Positions 10,582 through 19,448 of a stretch of DNA of 34,602 nucleotides are shown piece after piece. The translations under genes were made by a program, and so were the position numbers. This DNA is from Serinibacter arcticus. GTDB taxonomy: Bacteria; Actinomycetota; Actinomycetes; Actinomycetales; Beutenbergiaceae. The stretch spans positions 1 through 34,602 of the forward strand of contig NZ_RHPJ01000006.1 in NCBI RefSeq assembly GCF_004786095.1. Reading direction: 5' to 3'. The first letter of the stretch is position 1, and every line of letters begins with the position of its first letter. Under the pieces are notes generated by a model, which saw only the letters and a list, made by a program, of their open reading frames with translations, was not told where the DNA came from and ran no database searches.

Positions 10582-11787
10582 TCAGCGCCAGAGCTCGGCG
10601 CTGGCGAGCGCTGCGCCGTCGCTCAGGCTGCGCAGCTTGGCCCAGGCGATCTGGCTGTGCACGCGGCCGCCGAGGCCGCAGTCGGTGGAGGCGACGACGT
10701 TCTCGCGCCCCACGCGCGTCGCCAGGCGCACGATGCGCTCGGCGACGAGCTCGGGGTGCTCCACGACGTTGGTCGCGTGGGAGACGACGCCGGGCAGGAG
10801 CACCTTGCCCTCGGGCAGCTCGACGTCGTCCCACACGCGGTACTCGTGCTCGTGGCGGACGTTGGCGGCCTCGAACGTGATGGCGTCGGCGTTGATCTGC
10901 AGGACGGTGCCGATGATGTCGCGCAGGCCGAGGTCGGTCGTGTGCGGTCCGTGCCAGGAGCCCCAGCACAGGTGGTAGCGGATCCTGTCCGACGGCAGGC
11001 CGCGCAACGCGTGGTTGAGCGCCTCCACGCGCAGCCGGCTGAAGGCGAGGTAGTCCTCGATCGCCGGCTCGGGCTCGATCTGGTCGAAGTTCTCCGCGAT
11101 GGAGGGATCGTCGATCTGGAGGATGAGGCCGGCGTCGATGATCGCGACGTACTCCTCGCGCAGGACGTCGGCCCACGCCTCGAGCAGCGAGGAGTCGTCC
11201 GCGTAGTGCTCGTTCGCGATGCGCGACGCCGAGCCGGGCGCGAGCGAGGTCATGAAGGCGTCGGCGGTGCCGGCGTCGACGGTCGCCGCCCGCAGGTTGG
11301 CGATGTCGGCGGCGATCGCCTCCTGGCCGGTGTAGCGCAGGGGGCCGGTCACCTTCGGGAAGACGGGCGGGGCGCCCACGAAGATCCCCGAGGTCGGGTC
11401 GGTGTACGCCTCGCGGAAGGCCTGCTGGTCGCGGCGTAATCCGAAACCGGTCAGGCGCACGTCGCCCGGCGTGGACAGGTGGCGGTCGGTGACCCAGGCG
11501 CCGCCCTCGTCCAGAGACAGTCCCTGCGTGCGCTGGAAGATGTAGGACCACCACGAGCCGAAGTCCATCGGCGACGTCATCGACTTGCCGTACTCGCCGT
11601 CGCCGACGAGGTCCACGCCCGCCTCCTGCTGACGGGCGACGAGATCGGCGACCTCCGTCGCCAGGAGCTGCTCCCAGTCGGCGACGTCCTCACCGGCGGC
11701 CCGGGCGGCGTTGGCCGCGACGAGGCGTTCGGTGCGGGGGAGGGAACCGGCGTGGGAGGTGAGGATCCTGTCCTGGCTGCGGCGCAT
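10582..11787 (-). CDS. Cobalamin-independent methionine synthase (MetE C-terminal-like) family protein
   Basis: 401 residues; corresponds only to the catalytic C-terminal half of MetE. The zinc ligands of that fold are all recognisable: H272 and C274 in YHLCWGSWHGPH, E306 in ITFEAAN, and C370 in STDCGLGGR, with spacings resembling MetE. The N-terminus ILTSHAGSLPRT and the core LILQIDDPSIAENF are typical of the single-domain UROD/MetE-like group, which includes core methionine synthases and epoxyalkane:coenzyme M transferase relatives. Inferred: zinc-dependent thiol alkyl/methyl transfer with a cytoplasmic substrate; the methyl donor cannot be told. The methionine substrate domain of full MetE is absent. 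ATG 11787 has no good ribosome binding site; GAGAAT lies 6 nt upstream. Confidence 0.85.
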   Translation of the reverse strand: MRRSQDRILTSHAGSLPRTERLVAANAARAAGEDVADWEQLLATEVADLVARQQEAGVDLVGDGEYGKSMTSPMDFGSWWSYIFQRTQGLSLDEGGAWVTDRHLSTPGDVRLTGFGLRRDQQAFREAYTDPTSGIFVGAPPVFPKVTGPLRYTGQEAIAADIANLRAATVDAGTADAFMTSLAPGSASRIANEHYADDSSLLEAWADVLREEYVAIIDAGLILQIDDPSIAENFDQIEPEPAIEDYLAFSRLRVEALNHALRGLPSDRIRYHLCWGSWHGPHTTDLGLRDIIGTVLQINADAITFEAANVRHEHEYRVWDDVELPEGKVLLPGVVSHATNVVEHPELVAERIVRLATRVGRENVVASTDCGLGGRVHSQIAWAKLRSLSDGAALASAELWR

Positions 11788-11852
11788 GGAGCCATTCTCC
11801 CGGGTCGCGGGAGGGGCCGAGCGGGGCGTCCAGATCGCGGCCGGCGGGAACG

Positions 11853-11890
11853 CGAGAGCGGGCCGGGGCTGCTGCCCCGACCCGCTCTCG
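11853..11890 (-). terminator. Strong hairpin terminator after the lipoprotein gene
   Basis: Arms 11853-11869 and 11874-11890 (17 bp, one mismatch) flank a 4-nt loop. It lies 30 bp past the lipoprotein stop and 66 bp before the MetE-like start, both on the minus strand, so it most likely separates the two transcripts. Confidence 0.75.
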
Positions 11891-11919
11891 TCGTCTCCGG
11901 CCGATGCGGCCGCAGCGAG

Positions 11920-12654
11920 TCAGGAGGTCGCGGACTCCGACGCCGACTCGCTGGGTGACGGCGTCGCCGACGGGTCCGGCGTGATCGCGACGGTGATCTT
12001 GTCCGTGGCCGTCTGCTTGGAGAACGCCTCGGCGTCGGGCGTGGTGGCCACGAGGATCTCGTAGGAGAAGGTCAGCTCGACCGAGCGTGCCGTGTCCGGC
12101 AGCGGCGGCACCACGATCGTCGTGGAGTAGCTGTAGGGATCCTCGATCGTGTAGCCGGGCTGGACCGACGCGTCGTCGACCACGTCCGGGGTCTGCTGCA
12201 CGAGCGCCCCCGTCTCGTCGCGGGCGACGGAGGTGACCTGCAGCCGCGAGAGGTACGCCGGCGCGTCCTCGTTGGCCTCGGCCGTCATCGACAGGCTGAC
12301 GGGCTTGGAGGCGTCGGGCTTCCAGTCCGTCATGCTCAGGTCGGACCAGTAGTTGACCGTCAGGGTCGAGGCGCCCGCCGTCAGGGTGCGCACCGTGCTC
12401 CCGGACGCCAGGTCGTTGACGATCTGCACGAGCGTGGGCGTTTCGGTCGGTGTCGCGCTGGGCGACGGCGACTCCGACTCGGTCTCGCTCGCGGACGGGT
12501 CCGGCGTGGCCGACTCCGTCGTCGGGGACTCCGACGAGGGCGACTCCGACTCCTGCGCCTGCTCCCACGGCGGGGTGCCGCAGCCGGTCAGCAGGAGGAG
12601 GGATGTGACCGCCGTCACGGCCGTGACGAAGGGTGTGCGCATCCGCTGAGTCAT
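11920..12654 (-). CDS. Secreted lipoprotein with Ser/Glu/Thr-rich linker, function unknown
   Basis: 244 residues from ATG 12654, with TGGAG 4 nt upstream. The signal sequence ends in the lipobox LLTGC, making C25 the lipidated residue. A low-complexity, acidic S/T/P/E linker covers roughly residues 30-75, probably spanning the cell wall. Residues about 78-222 form a probable beta-sandwich domain (TLTVNYWSDLSMTDWKPDA, SMTAEANEDAP, YSTTIVVPPLP, ELTFSYEILV). A second low-complexity acidic tail ends the protein. I do not recognise a named family for the folded part. It is divergent from the membrane glycosyltransferase gene (132-bp gap), so the two could share control, but this is only suggestive. 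Confidence 0.82.
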   Translation of the reverse strand: MTQRMRTPFVTAVTAVTSLLLLTGCGTPPWEQAQESESPSSESPTTESATPDPSASETESESPSPSATPTETPTLVQIVNDLASGSTVRTLTAGASTLTVNYWSDLSMTDWKPDASKPVSLSMTAEANEDAPAYLSRLQVTSVARDETGALVQQTPDVVDDASVQPGYTIEDPYSYSTTIVVPPLPDTARSVELTFSYEILVATTPDAEAFSKQTATDKITVAITPDPSATPSPSESASESATS

Positions 12655-12786
12655 GGGGCTCCAGTCGTGAGTTTCTTGAGAGAACTGTAAGGCAATGGAA
12701 GGGATCCCCTCAGGTCGCGCCGACGTCGGCCCACCAGAGTTCTTGTTGTCCGGAACAGGCCGGATCGAGCACAGCTGGAGCACGCG

Positions 12787-14229
12787 ATGTCCGGAACCAC
12801 CATGACGGTCTACGCCCCCGTGGGTGTCGAGGCCGAGCTCGACGCCTTCGAGTTCTCCTCCGAGGAGCTCGTGATCGTCGAGGAGTCCAAGCGGGCTCGC
12901 ATCGTGTGCATCATCCCGGCCTACAACGAGGCGGACACGATCGAGTCCGTGCTCGAGGGCCTGCTGGCCCAGACGCGCCTCCCGGACGCCGTGCACGTCA
13001 TCATCAACAACTCCTCCGACAACTCCTTCGAGCTGGCCCGGGCCTACGCCGGTGAGTACAGCGTGGAGCGTCACGACGCCGTGCAGACCACCAGCATCTA
13101 CGTGCACGACATGGGCAAGGTGCCGGACAAGAAGGTCGGCGCGCTGAACTACGGCTTCCGCCTCGCCGAGGGCGCTGACTTCCTCCTGGGCGTCGACGGC
13201 GACACCGTGATGTCCCCCGACGCGCTGGAGCTGATGGAGGCCGAGGTCACGTCCGACCCCCGCATCGGCGGGATCTCGGCGATCTACACGGTCGACAACC
13301 ACACGCGCAACCCCGTCGCCTCGCTCCTGCTGACCGGCCAGCGCGCGCAGTTCGCGGCGTTCAACCTGCAGAACCTGCTGCGCGGCCGCAACATGGCCGT
13401 GCTCGGTGGACAGTCCTCGATCTTCCGGATGTCCGCCCTGCGCGAGGTCATGGCGCAGTACCACCAGGACACGCCGTGGGTCAGTGACTCCGAGGTCGAG
13501 GACTCCCTCCTCAGCCTCCAGATCAAGAACCTGGGCTACTCCACCAAGATCAGCGCGACGGCGCGCGCCGTCGTGGGTGGCATGGACAACATCCGTGCCC
13601 TGGACGGTCAGCAGGTCAAGTGGAACTACGGCGCGATCGACCTGATGTGGCCGGGCCAGCGCGGTGACACCTCGGGCCAGCCGTTCCACCCGAACCTGCG
13701 CCTGCGCTGGATCGAGAACATCGGCATGCTGATCAACATCTTCACGCGCGTCAGCTTCCTCGCACTGCTGCTGGGCTCGCTCTCCATCGAGGCGTTCGTC
13801 TTCTCGCCCATCTGGCTCATCCCGCCGGTCGTCGCCATGGCGCTCAACGTCCGCATCGCGATGTCGATCAAGGGCCGCACGTGGCGCGACATCCTCTTTG
13901 CCGCGACGATGATCCCCGCCGAGATCTACATGTGGGTCCGCATCGGCCACTTCTTCCGCGCCTGGACGAAGTTCCTCTCGAAGGTCCGCACGGACAACTG
14001 GGCCGCGCAGGCCCGCGCCGAGCGCGGTGCCGGCTGGGCCCACCTCACGCCGCTGATCGTCGCGGCCGCCGGCATCGGCGCCCTGATCTACGGCTGGTCG
14101 ACGCTGCCGATCATCGCCCAGGCATCCATCCTCTGGGTCGGCTGGCCGCTGCTGGCCGTGCTCACCGCGCTGCAGACGCTGTTCATGCTGCGCCAGCTCC
14201 TGCGTCGCCAGTACGGCTACCGCGCCTGA
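12787..14229 (+). CDS. Membrane GT2-family processive-type glycosyltransferase
   Basis: 480 residues from ATG 12787, with CTGGAG 6 nt upstream. The cytoplasmic GT-A domain starts at about residue 38 (VCIIPAYNEADTIESVLEGL) and carries the nucleotide-sugar site GVDGDTVMSP (DxD), the acceptor/base region WVSDSEVEDSLLSLQIKNLG, and QQVKWNYGAIDLMW in place of the QxxRW motif. Two membrane segments follow at about 315-365 and two more at about 418-470. This layout matches polysaccharide synthases such as poly-N-acetylglucosamine, hyaluronan or cellulose synthase relatives; the product cannot be assigned. No PilZ domain is visible. An N-terminal extension of about 37 residues is acidic and unrecognised. 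The gene stands alone, closed by a terminator. Confidence 0.88.
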   Translation: MSGTTMTVYAPVGVEAELDAFEFSSEELVIVEESKRARIVCIIPAYNEADTIESVLEGLLAQTRLPDAVHVIINNSSDNSFELARAYAGEYSVERHDAVQTTSIYVHDMGKVPDKKVGALNYGFRLAEGADFLLGVDGDTVMSPDALELMEAEVTSDPRIGGISAIYTVDNHTRNPVASLLLTGQRAQFAAFNLQNLLRGRNMAVLGGQSSIFRMSALREVMAQYHQDTPWVSDSEVEDSLLSLQIKNLGYSTKISATARAVVGGMDNIRALDGQQVKWNYGAIDLMWPGQRGDTSGQPFHPNLRLRWIENIGMLINIFTRVSFLALLLGSLSIEAFVFSPIWLIPPVVAMALNVRIAMSIKGRTWRDILFAATMIPAEIYMWVRIGHFFRAWTKFLSKVRTDNWAAQARAERGAGWAHLTPLIVAAAGIGALIYGWSTLPIIAQASILWVGWPLLAVLTALQTLFMLRQLLRRQYGYRA

Positions 14230-14241
14230 GCCCACACACGC

Positions 14242-14276
14242 CGAAGGCCGACCCGGACGAACCGGGTCGGCCTTCG
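14242..14276. terminator. Bidirectional terminator between glycosyltransferase and response regulator genes
   Basis: A perfect 15-bp stem, cgaaggccgacccgg (14242-14256) with its complement at 14262-14276, and a 5-nt loop, 12 bp after the glycosyltransferase stop and 43 bp from the convergent response regulator stop. Confidence 0.85.
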
Positions 14277-14319
14277 TGCCACGACTGGTACGAGCGACCA
14301 GCCAGACGTCGGACCCGCG

Positions 14320-15231
14320 TCAGCGGGCCGGCGTCTTCGGGGCGTTCAGCCGGTAACCGACACCGCGCACGGTGTCGATCCAGCGGGGGCTGGCGGTGTC
14401 CTCGCCGATCTTCCGCCGCAGGTTGGCCATGTGGACCTCCACGCTCCGGTGGTCCGAGGGGGTCACGAGGGTGCCGACGTCGTAGTCGTCGCCCCACAGT
14501 GCACGAACGAGGTTGTGCTTGGTCACGACCTTGCCGAAGTTGGACCAGAGCGCCGCGAGGATGTCGAACTCGCTGCGGGTGAGCGCCACAGCCTCACCGT
14601 CCACCTCGACCGTACGGGCGTCGCGATCCACGCGGAGCCCGTTGATCACGTCGTAGGAGGTCTCGTGAGGAGCAGTGGACGCTGCAGTCTCCGCCGGTGC
14701 GGCGGGGGCTGCGCTCGTCGCGGCAGGTGCGGCCGCGTGGCGGCCGGGCTCGGCGACGGTCGACGCCGGAGCGGCGGCGGGCTGAGCGGCGGGAGCGGCC
14801 GCAGGCGACGCGGGCGGGCCGGCGTCGGGCGCCAGGTCGGCACCCGTGGCGGGCGCGACGCGCGGGCGGCGCAGCATCGCCTCGACGCGGGCGCGCAGCT
14901 CGCGCGGCCGGAACGGCTTGGTCATGTAGTCGTCCGCGCCGACGTCGAGACCCGACAGGGTGTCGATCTCGTCGCCGCGCGCGGTCAGCATGATGATGTA
15001 GGCGTCGCTCGACGTGCGCACGCGGCGCGCGACCTCGAACCCGTCGATGTCGGGCAGGTTCACGTCCAGCGTGATCACAAGCGGATCGACCTGTCCGGCG
15101 AGCCGGACCCCGGCGAGACCGCTGCTCGCCGAGTGCACCATGAAGCCGGCCTGGGCCAGCACGGTCTCCAGCAGGAGACGGATGTCTGGGTCGTCCTCGA
15201 TGACGAGGGCCACTCGTTCAGTGAATTCCAC
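14320..15231 (-). CDS. OmpR/PhoB-family response regulator with a long Ala/Pro linker
   Basis: 303 residues; the usual length is about 225-240. The receiver domain (residues 1-122) has the acidic pair E12/D13, phosphoacceptor D56 in LDVNLPDIDG, T83 in MLTARG and K105 in TKPFRPREL. Residues about 127-190 are an unusual Ala/Pro-rich linker. The winged-helix DNA-binding domain follows (LTRSEFDILAALW, HRSVEVHMANLRRKIGE, IDTVRGVGYRL). Start GTG 15231: a TATGGT box lies 6 nt upstream with no Shine-Dalgarno, suggesting a leaderless mRNA. Divergent from the histidine kinase at 15324, its likely partner. Confidence 0.92.
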   Translation of the reverse strand: MEFTERVALVIEDDPDIRLLLETVLAQAGFMVHSASSGLAGVRLAGQVDPLVITLDVNLPDIDGFEVARRVRTSSDAYIIMLTARGDEIDTLSGLDVGADDYMTKPFRPRELRARVEAMLRRPRVAPATGADLAPDAGPPASPAAAPAAQPAAAPASTVAEPGRHAAAPAATSAAPAAPAETAASTAPHETSYDVINGLRVDRDARTVEVDGEAVALTRSEFDILAALWSNFGKVVTKHNLVRALWGDDYDVGTLVTPSDHRSVEVHMANLRRKIGEDTASPRWIDTVRGVGYRLNAPKTPAR

Positions 15232-15237
15232 GGACCC

Positions 15238-15243
15238 ACCATA
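15238..15243 (-). promoter_or_regulatory. -10 box of the response regulator gene (leaderless arrangement)
   Basis: TATGGT on the minus strand, separated by 6 nt from the GTG at 15231, so transcription would begin at or next to the start codon. No clear -35. Confidence 0.5.
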
Positions 15244-15311
15244 AGGGGAACGGCCCGATCCGGCCTTGTGGAACGTTTAGTTTCTCGCAGAACGGATTCT
15301 CCGATGACCCC

Positions 15312-15317
15312 TAGGCT
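15312..15317 (+). promoter_or_regulatory. -10 box of the histidine kinase gene (leaderless arrangement)
   Basis: TAGGCT followed by 6 nt and then the ATG at 15324; no Shine-Dalgarno precedes the start. The promoter lies back to back with that of the response regulator. Confidence 0.5.
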
Positions 15318-15323
15318 GTCCCC

Positions 15324-17048
15324 ATGACGACCGCGAGCGCTCCCCCCACGGGGGATCCCGCGCTCGCTGACGAGCCCGGACGGTGGCTCGACAGGCGCGT
15401 GTTCCTGCGGAACCTGCCCGGTGTGATCGCGATCGTGCTGGTCTGGGTGGCCGCCGCGCTGATCTTCCCCGAGCTGATCGACCGCCCCGCGTTCCTCATC
15501 GCCTCGGGCCTCGCGCTGACGTCGCTGACCGTCTCGTTCCTGGTGCCGTGGGAGCGCGTCCCGAGCTGGGTCGCGCTGATCCCGCCGCTCCTGCTCATCG
15601 GCGCGGTGGGTGCGCTGGCGTTCGAGGGGCTCCGGGTCTCGATCATCGCGCTCGTCCCGGTGATCGACCTCGCCCGCCACCACGGCCGCCGCGGCGCCGT
15701 CGCGGGCGTGGTCGCCGCCCTCGGCGCGTCGCAGGCCGAGGTGCTGTTCGCCGTCACCGACCTCACCCGCGAGGGCGTCATGCGCCTCGTGGTGATCTCG
15801 ATCGTGTTCGTCACGGTCGCCACCGTGGTCACCGCGCTGGAGGAGCGCGCGCAGGCGCGTCGTCGCCTGCTCGCGCGCCAGGGCCGCGCGCTGTCCGAGG
15901 CGTACGCGCGGATCGACGTCGACCGCGCCCTCCTGCAGGGCGTCGTCAGCGCGATCACGGTGGGGGTCGTGGTGCTCGACGACGACGGGCGCGTCGTGCA
16001 CGCCAACGAGGCGGTGGAGCGCTTCGGCGAGGTCCCGCTGGTGCCCGGCCTCGACGTCGCCGAGCTCGGTGCGCCGCCGGAGCGCGAGCGCGAGCCGGGC
16101 TCCGACGTCGGAGCCGACCTCCCGACCTACCTCCGGCGCACCGCGCAGGGCGAGACCGTCACCGACGAGACCCGCTGGTGGGGCCTGGCCGACGGCACCC
16201 AGGTCGCGCTCCGCGCCAACATCGTTCGCGTCACCTCCCCGCGCTCCCGCGGCCTCTACCGCGTGCTCGTGCTGGAGGACCTCACCACGGAGGTCTCGGC
16301 CGTGCGCGAGCGCGAGGACTTCATGGGCGCCGTGTCGCACGAGCTGCGCACCCCGCTGACGTCCGTGCTCGGCTACCTCGAGATGGTCATCGAGGACACC
16401 GAGACGGCCGAGACCTCGCGCAGCCGCCTCAAGATCGCCGAGCGCAACGTGCGACGCCTCGACTCCCTCGTGGAGGACCTGCTGGCCGACGCCGCCGCCC
16501 GCCACGCGTTCTCCGACCCCGAGATCGAGCAGGTCTCCGTCGGGCGTCTCGTCCGGGACTCGGTGCAGGTGCTCACGCCGCGCGCCGAGCGCGCGGGCGT
16601 GACCCTGGAGTCGGCCGTCGAGAGCGGGCTCGTGGTCCGCGGCGACGCGCGCGGCATCGGGCAGGTGATGGACAACCTCCTGTCCAACGCCGTGAAGTAC
16701 TCCGACGACGGCGGCACGGTCGTCGTCGTCGCGCAGCGCGAGGGCGACGAGGTCGTCGTCACGGTCGCCGACGACGGCATCGGCATCTCCGAGGAGGACC
16801 AGGAGCACCTGTTCGAACGCTTCTTCCGCGCCGAGTCCGTGCGGATGGGCGAACGACGCGGCACCGGCCTCGGGCTCCACCTCGTGCGCGAGCTCGTGCA
16901 CGCCCACGGCGGTGAGGTCGAGGTGCACAGCGACCTCGGCGAGGGCACCCAGATCACCGTGCGGCTCCCGTACGCCGGGAGCGTGCCGGACCCGCACGCC
17001 GTCGCCGTGCCGCTGGCCGGCGCCCTGACCGTCGTCGACCCCGACTAG
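15324..17048 (+). CDS. Membrane sensor histidine kinase
   Basis: 574 residues. The N-terminus carries about five hydrophobic helices between residues 28 and 180 with short loops, so sensing is probably in or at the membrane rather than through a large extracellular domain. A short coiled coil (about 180-200) leads to a PAS-like domain (about 205-325: ITVGVVVLDDDGRVVHANEAVERFG). HisKA has the phosphoacceptor H339 in AVSHELRTPLTSVLGYLEM. The ATPase domain has its N box (QVMDNLLSNAVKYSDDG), G1 (VADDGIGISEED), F box (LFERFFRAE) and G2 (RGTGLGLHLVRELVHAHGG). All catalytic motifs are intact. Divergent from its probable regulator; the downstream membrane gene begins 33 bp after the stop and is probably cotranscribed. 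Confidence 0.92.
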   Translation: MTTASAPPTGDPALADEPGRWLDRRVFLRNLPGVIAIVLVWVAAALIFPELIDRPAFLIASGLALTSLTVSFLVPWERVPSWVALIPPLLLIGAVGALAFEGLRVSIIALVPVIDLARHHGRRGAVAGVVAALGASQAEVLFAVTDLTREGVMRLVVISIVFVTVATVVTALEERAQARRRLLARQGRALSEAYARIDVDRALLQGVVSAITVGVVVLDDDGRVVHANEAVERFGEVPLVPGLDVAELGAPPEREREPGSDVGADLPTYLRRTAQGETVTDETRWWGLADGTQVALRANIVRVTSPRSRGLYRVLVLEDLTTEVSAVREREDFMGAVSHELRTPLTSVLGYLEMVIEDTETAETSRSRLKIAERNVRRLDSLVEDLLADAAARHAFSDPEIEQVSVGRLVRDSVQVLTPRAERAGVTLESAVESGLVVRGDARGIGQVMDNLLSNAVKYSDDGGTVVVVAQREGDEVVVTVADDGIGISEEDQEHLFERFFRAESVRMGERRGTGLGLHLVRELVHAHGGEVEVHSDLGEGTQITVRLPYAGSVPDPHAVAVPLAGALTVVDPD

Positions 17049-17080
17049 ACCCGACCAGACCCCGACCAGAACGAGACCAC

Positions 17081-18217
17081 GTGACGCTCGACCTGCCCAC
17101 CCTGCTGATCGTCTCCCCGCTGATCATCGTCTCCTGCTGCGTGCTGTACCTCACCGGTACCGCGCGGCGGCGGGGGATGGACAAGGTCGACCGCTGCTGG
17201 ACCCTGACGTTCGTCGCGCTCCTGATGACGACCGTGTGCTACCTGCTCTCCGGGCTGAACACCGTCGCGTGGGTCGCCAACGGCCTCGGGAACGGGCTGT
17301 TCGTGCTCGCACTCGGCGCGATGTGGAGCGGGGTGCGCGCGTTCGACGGTCGGCGCCCGTTCCTGTGGGTCGTCGTGGTCACCGCGGTGGTCGCCGGTGC
17401 CTCGGCCCTCGTGTCCGGCCCCGACGGCGGTGTCTGGGCCGGCGGCTGGGCCTACCTGCTGGGCCTGACGGGCTGGTCGCTCGCCTCCGCCGTCGCCATC
17501 CTGCGCGGCCGGGTGCGCGCGTTCCCCTCGATGACCGCGCTGGCCGTCGTCGCCGCCGGGTACGGACTGTTCACCGCGGCGCGGACCGTGATCGCCCTGA
17601 CGCACGGGTTCGACGACCCGCTGTTCCTCACCGTGGCGGGGTCGGAGGTCGCGACCGTCGTCGGCATGCTCGTCGGGGTGGTGGGGTCCTTCGCGATGAT
17701 CACCGTCCGGGCGCCCGGCGTGGCCGCCGAGGCCGACGGCGAGCGACGGTTCGATCCGTACCTCGGCCTGCGGAGCCCCGCCTGGCTCGCCCAGCGCGCC
17801 GACGTCGCCGTCGACCGCGTGCAGGAGACCGGCCAGGCGAGCACGGTCGTGCTCGTGCGGGTGCGCGACCTCGACGAGATCGAGTCCGCCTTCGGTCGGC
17901 AGCTCGCGCGGGAGGCGTTCGAGCGCACGGCCGAGGAGATCGTGGCGGGGATCCCGCGCGACGTGCTCGCGGGCACCGTCGACCACCTGCCCGCCACCAT
18001 CGTGGTGATCGCGCCCGGGACCGAGGGCGCCGCGGCCAGCCGGCTGGTGCACCTGCTCGACGGTTACCTGCGCGGCATGTCGATCACCGACGACGACCTC
18101 GAGCTGCCCCTCGTGGCCGACCTCGCCGTCGCGACGGGCGACCGCTCGTGGCGCCGGCTCGTGACCGAGGCCGCCGCTGCGGCCGACGAGGCTCAGGCCA
18201 GCCGCTCCACCACGTAG
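17081..18217 (+). CDS. Integral membrane protein with degenerate GGDEF-like C-terminal domain
   Basis: 378 residues from GTG 17081; weak ribosome binding site. Residues about 5-215 contain about seven hydrophobic helices. From about 225 the pattern FDPYLGLRSPAWLAQR resembles the DxLTGLxNRxxL start of GGDEF domains, and VVLVRVRDLDEIESAFGRQ resembles their metal-binding DIDxFKxxND strand. Where the GG(D/E)EF loop should come, the sequence reads VDHLPATIVVIAPG, so the catalytic signature is missing and diguanylate cyclase activity is unlikely. Inferred: an inactive receptor or scaffold working with the kinase just upstream. It overlaps the convergent serC gene by 25 bp. The GGDEF kinship is my pattern reading and should be tested by profile search. 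Confidence 0.78.
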   Translation: MTLDLPTLLIVSPLIIVSCCVLYLTGTARRRGMDKVDRCWTLTFVALLMTTVCYLLSGLNTVAWVANGLGNGLFVLALGAMWSGVRAFDGRRPFLWVVVVTAVVAGASALVSGPDGGVWAGGWAYLLGLTGWSLASAVAILRGRVRAFPSMTALAVVAAGYGLFTAARTVIALTHGFDDPLFLTVAGSEVATVVGMLVGVVGSFAMITVRAPGVAAEADGERRFDPYLGLRSPAWLAQRADVAVDRVQETGQASTVVLVRVRDLDEIESAFGRQLAREAFERTAEEIVAGIPRDVLAGTVDHLPATIVVIAPGTEGAAASRLVHLLDGYLRGMSITDDDLELPLVADLAVATGDRSWRRLVTEAAAAADEAQASRSTT

Positions 18218-19320
18218 TCCACGCACGCGGTCAGCGCCTCGACGTCGGCGGGGTCGACGGCCGGGAACAGCCCCATCCGCAGCTGGTTGCGGCCGAGCTT
18301 GCGGTACGGGAAGACGTCCAGCACCCCGTTCTCGCGCAGCGCCGCGATGACGGCCGTGTGGTCGATCGCCGGATCGAGGTCGATCGTCGCGACGACGGGG
18401 GAGCGGTGCGCCGGGTCCGCCACGAACGGGCTCGCCCAGTCGCGCGCCTGCGCCCACGCGTAGACGTGGTCGGAGCTCGCGCGGCTGCGGCCGGCGGCCC
18501 ACGCGAGACCGCCGTGGTCGGCGAACCAGTCCAACTGCTCCGCCAGCAGCGCGAGCGTGGCGACGGCGGGCGTGTTCAGCGTCTGGTCCAGCCGCGAGTT
18601 CGTTACGGCCTGCTGCACCGAGAGGGACTCGGGGATCCACCGGTCGCTCGCGTCGATCCGGGCCACGCGCTCGATCGCGGCGGGGGACAGGACCGCGAGC
18701 CACAGCCCGCCGTCGGATCCGAAGACCTTCTGCGGAGCGAAGTAGTAGGCGTCGGCCTCGCGCAGGTCGACGACGGCGGCGCCCGCGATCGACGTCGCGT
18801 CCACCAGCGTGAGCTGGTCGGGGGTGGCGCCGGCCGGGCGGACCACGGGGGAGACGACCCCGGTCGAGGTCTCGTTGTGCGCCCAGGCGTAGACGTCGGC
18901 GTCGGCGTCGTACGCCACGGTCGCCAGGGTGCCGGGCTCGGCGCGCGTGACGTGGGAGTCGGCCAGGAACGGGGCGGCCGACGTCGCGGCGGCGAACTTG
19001 GCGCTGAACTCGCCGTGCGCGGCGTGGCTCGCGAGCGTGCGCACGAGGGAGAAGGTCGCGGCGTCCCAGAAGCTGGTGCTGCCGCCGTTGCCGAGGACGA
19101 CCTCGTGGCCCTCCGGGGCACCGAGCAGCTCGGCGACGCCGCGGCGCACCCGTGCGACCAGGTCGCGGACGGGCGGCTGACGGTGGGAGGTGCCCATGAC
19201 GGACGGGCCGAGCGCCGCGAGGGCGTCCATCTGGGCCGCGCGCACCTTGGAGGGACCGGAGCCGAAGCGACCGTCCGCCGGGAGCAGGTGCGGGGGGATC
19301 AGGACGCTGGCGCTGGGCAT
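18193..19320 (-). CDS. serC: Phosphoserine aminotransferase
   Basis: 375 residues, normal for the actinobacterial type. A PLP enzyme that converts 3-phosphohydroxypyruvate and glutamate to phosphoserine and 2-oxoglutarate in serine synthesis. Motifs: LLPADGRFGSGPSKVR near the start, VMGTSHRQ, NGGSTSFWDAA, AHNETSTGV, DATSIAGA, and YYFAPQKVFGSDGGLW, in which K198 is the Schiff-base lysine. The C-terminus has FPYRKLGRNQLRMGLFP. ATG 19320 matches homologs that begin shortly before the LLPADGRFG block. The 3' end overlaps the membrane protein gene on the other strand. Confidence 0.95.
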   Translation of the reverse strand: MPSASVLIPPHLLPADGRFGSGPSKVRAAQMDALAALGPSVMGTSHRQPPVRDLVARVRRGVAELLGAPEGHEVVLGNGGSTSFWDAATFSLVRTLASHAAHGEFSAKFAAATSAAPFLADSHVTRAEPGTLATVAYDADADVYAWAHNETSTGVVSPVVRPAGATPDQLTLVDATSIAGAAVVDLREADAYYFAPQKVFGSDGGLWLAVLSPAAIERVARIDASDRWIPESLSVQQAVTNSRLDQTLNTPAVATLALLAEQLDWFADHGGLAWAAGRSRASSDHVYAWAQARDWASPFVADPAHRSPVVATIDLDPAIDHTAVIAALRENGVLDVFPYRKLGRNQLRMGLFPAVDPADVEALTACVDYVVERLA

Positions 19321-19448
19321 GCGGACATTCTGACAGGGCGTCGGACCGGCGGGCCGACGAGGGTGCGAGGCCGTAGGGTGGGACGCGACGGTGACGACGG
19401 GCGCTTCGGGGGACGAACCTCGGCCGCCCCGCATGAAGGGCCAGCCGC

